From NCBI RefSeq assembly GCF_015352425.1, contig NZ_JADKNH010000001.1, positions 281,278 through 345,277 on the forward strand: a stretch of 64,000 bases of DNA. Direction: 5' to 3'. The notes beneath the pieces were generated by a model. The model was given only the letters and a program-made list of their open reading frames with translations. It was not told where the DNA came from and ran no database searches. Source of the DNA: Fusibacter ferrireducens. Its GTDB lineage: Bacteria; Bacillota; Clostridia; Peptostreptococcales; Acidaminobacteraceae. The translations under genes and the position numbers were made by a program. Positions 62,963-64,000 of this stretch are shown here, piece after piece; position 1 is the first letter of the stretch; each line of letters starts with the position of its first letter.

Positions 62963-63155
62963 CAGAAATTAGTCAAGTGGTATGAGCTTTTATAAGGGGC
63001 AAAATGTGAAGTTTTCGAAATGTAGTTGTATTTGGTTATGCGATTAAAGCATTGAAATAGGAGCGCTTCATAGTGTTATTTCTGTTGATATTATATTGAG
63101 TAATTCTAAAAAAAGTAGACTTTTTTTAATTTAAGCTACTTATTTTGATTATATG

Positions 63156-63164
63156 TGATATAAT
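63156..63164 (+). promoter_or_regulatory. Extended -10 promoter of the tRNA pair
   Basis: TGATATAAT is an extended -10 element 23 bases before the first tRNA; no good -35 box is visible. The gap 62963-63150 holds no gene. Confidence 0.55.
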
Positions 63165-63186
63165 GAGTCTTGTTCAGAAGTAATAT

Positions 63187-63261
<75 letters not shown>

Positions 63262-63304
63262 TTGAATTTCTTTGTGTGATCTTTAAATTAATATTGGAAA
63301 ACAT

Positions 63305-63379
<75 letters not shown>

Positions 63380-63404
63380 TTAAAATTTCAATGGGTGGTG
63401 TTTT

Positions 63405-63668
63405 ATGAAGAATTGTATGGAAACTATTGTTTTAGAAACTTTTGAAAGCGTTAAATTGGACTACTGTGGTTTATGTAGTTGTGAAAAATGTAAAAAAGAT
63501 ATTCTGGCAATGTGTCTTAATAGATTGCCCCCTTTGTACTTTACATCTGAAAAGGGTGAAATATACACAAAACTCAATGAGTTTAAACTGCAATTTAGGG
63601 TTAATGTGATTCAAACAGTGACTGAAGCTGTTGAAATTGTAATGACACATCCTAGACATACCCCATAA
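63405..63668 (+). CDS. ComFB-like late competence development protein
   Basis: An 87-residue protein. The Cys pattern YCGLCSCEKCKKDILAMCLN followed by RLPPLY is the core of the ComFB family, a zinc-binding fold reported to bind cyclic di-nucleotides in some bacteria. It is close to full family length. It starts after GGGTGGTG with an ATG at 63405, just after the tRNAs, so it may be transcribed with them. Neither comFA nor comFC is nearby, so a competence role is not supported by context. Confidence 0.82.
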   Translation: MKNCMETIVLETFESVKLDYCGLCSCEKCKKDILAMCLNRLPPLYFTSEKGEIYTKLNEFKLQFRVNVIQTVTEAVEIVMTHPRHTP

Positions 63669-63739
63669 AACTCAAGATATACCCCTCAAAAGGCTAGACA
63701 GGCCCCTTAAAATGACATATAATGATATAAAAAATTTAG

Positions 63740-63766
63740 ACAGCATACAGATATGCTGTTTTTTTA
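63740..63766 (+). terminator. Intrinsic terminator after the ComFB-like gene
   Basis: ACAGCATA and TATGCTGT form a perfect 8-base stem around CAGA, followed by TTTTTTT. Confidence 0.9.
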
Positions 63767-63770
63767 TTAA

Positions 63771-64000
63771 AACAACAAGATTTGAGCCGAAAGCTGTGAA
63801 GAGGCATGTTCAACCTCAAACAGTGTCAGCGAAAATCGTTTTGAGACATCGGGAGATGACTCAAATGTTGTTGTGTGCAAGATTTGAGCCGAAAGCTGTG
63901 AAGAGGCATGTTCAACCTCAAACAGCGTCAGCGAAAATCGTTTTGAGACATCGGGAGATGACTCAAATGTTGTTGTATGCAAGATTTGAGCCGAAAGCTG
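63771..64000. repeat. Tandem array of repeat family B, long form (three units, last cut by the window end)
   Basis: AAGATTTGAG starts at 63777, 63879 and 63981, a strict 102-base period. Each full unit is the long form with GAAGAGGCATGTTCAACCTC in the variable segment and ends GACTCAAATGTTGTTG. The first two copies differ by only a few bases, which suggests recent duplication. Confidence 0.92.

Noticed and set aside
63767..63982. Minus-strand open frame over the right-hand repeats
   Set aside because: The frame is only the translation of the 102-base repeat and has no ribosome-binding site.

Overview
The window is a low-GC (visibly AT-rich) chromosomal segment of an endospore-lineage, flagellated member of the Firmicutes, class Clostridia. 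The evidence is gene order (rpsB-tsf-pyrH-frr-uppS-cdsA-dxr-rseP-ispG-polC-rimP-nusA-ylxR-ylxQ-infB-rbfA-nrnA-truB-ribF-rpsO-pnp), a Gram-positive PolC, RNase Y, two SpoVS proteins, strong AGGAGG-type ribosome-binding sites and frequent TTG/GTG starts. A genus cannot be fixed from the sequence alone. A Fusibacter/Alkaliphilus-like relative is plausible but is inference.

Layout. 1-2602: tail of a flagellar operon (end of a FliA/SigD-type sigma factor, FapA, a Lys-rich protein, a DUF6115-like protein). 2624-36174: a long co-directional core block for translation, isoprenoid and phospholipid synthesis, replication, RNA decay, dUTPase, aspartokinase, FtsK, RimO, PgsA and CinA, broken by intrinsic terminators and several structured leaders (rpsB, nusA operon, rpsO, pnp). 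36284-37369: recA behind a LexA-type operator. 37577-42325: a cobalamin-riboswitch regulon (ferredoxin-like protein, BtuCDF/Fec-type importer, CbiK cobaltochelatase). 42498-49338: rny, a membrane protein/TetR pair with two perfect palindromic operators, tandem spoVS, purB, and a preQ1-riboswitch-controlled radical SAM/QueT pair that looks like queuine salvage. 49344-53128: accessory zone with repeats, ProX-like deacylase, YvyF-like flagellar protein, an unassigned structured element, a TetR regulator and decayed DNA. 53129-55312: a secreted beta-helix gene interrupted by one in-frame stop. 55337-62962: a HEAT-like protein followed by a polyphosphate locus (HD-CHAD fusion, Cys-rich microprotein, a degenerate Ppx/GppA paralogue, PPK1 and a canonical Ppx with HD domain). 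63187-63668: two identical initiator tRNAs and a ComFB-like protein.

A recurring intergenic repeat family (about 74 bp short form and 101 bp long form; 11 copies including one cut by the window end) sits directly after intrinsic terminators at five places and expands into tandem arrays. A second 77 bp family lies after frr and shares a core with it. These, the polyphosphate locus with its likely inactive Ppx paralogue, and the riboswitch-linked salvage cassettes are the most interesting parts.
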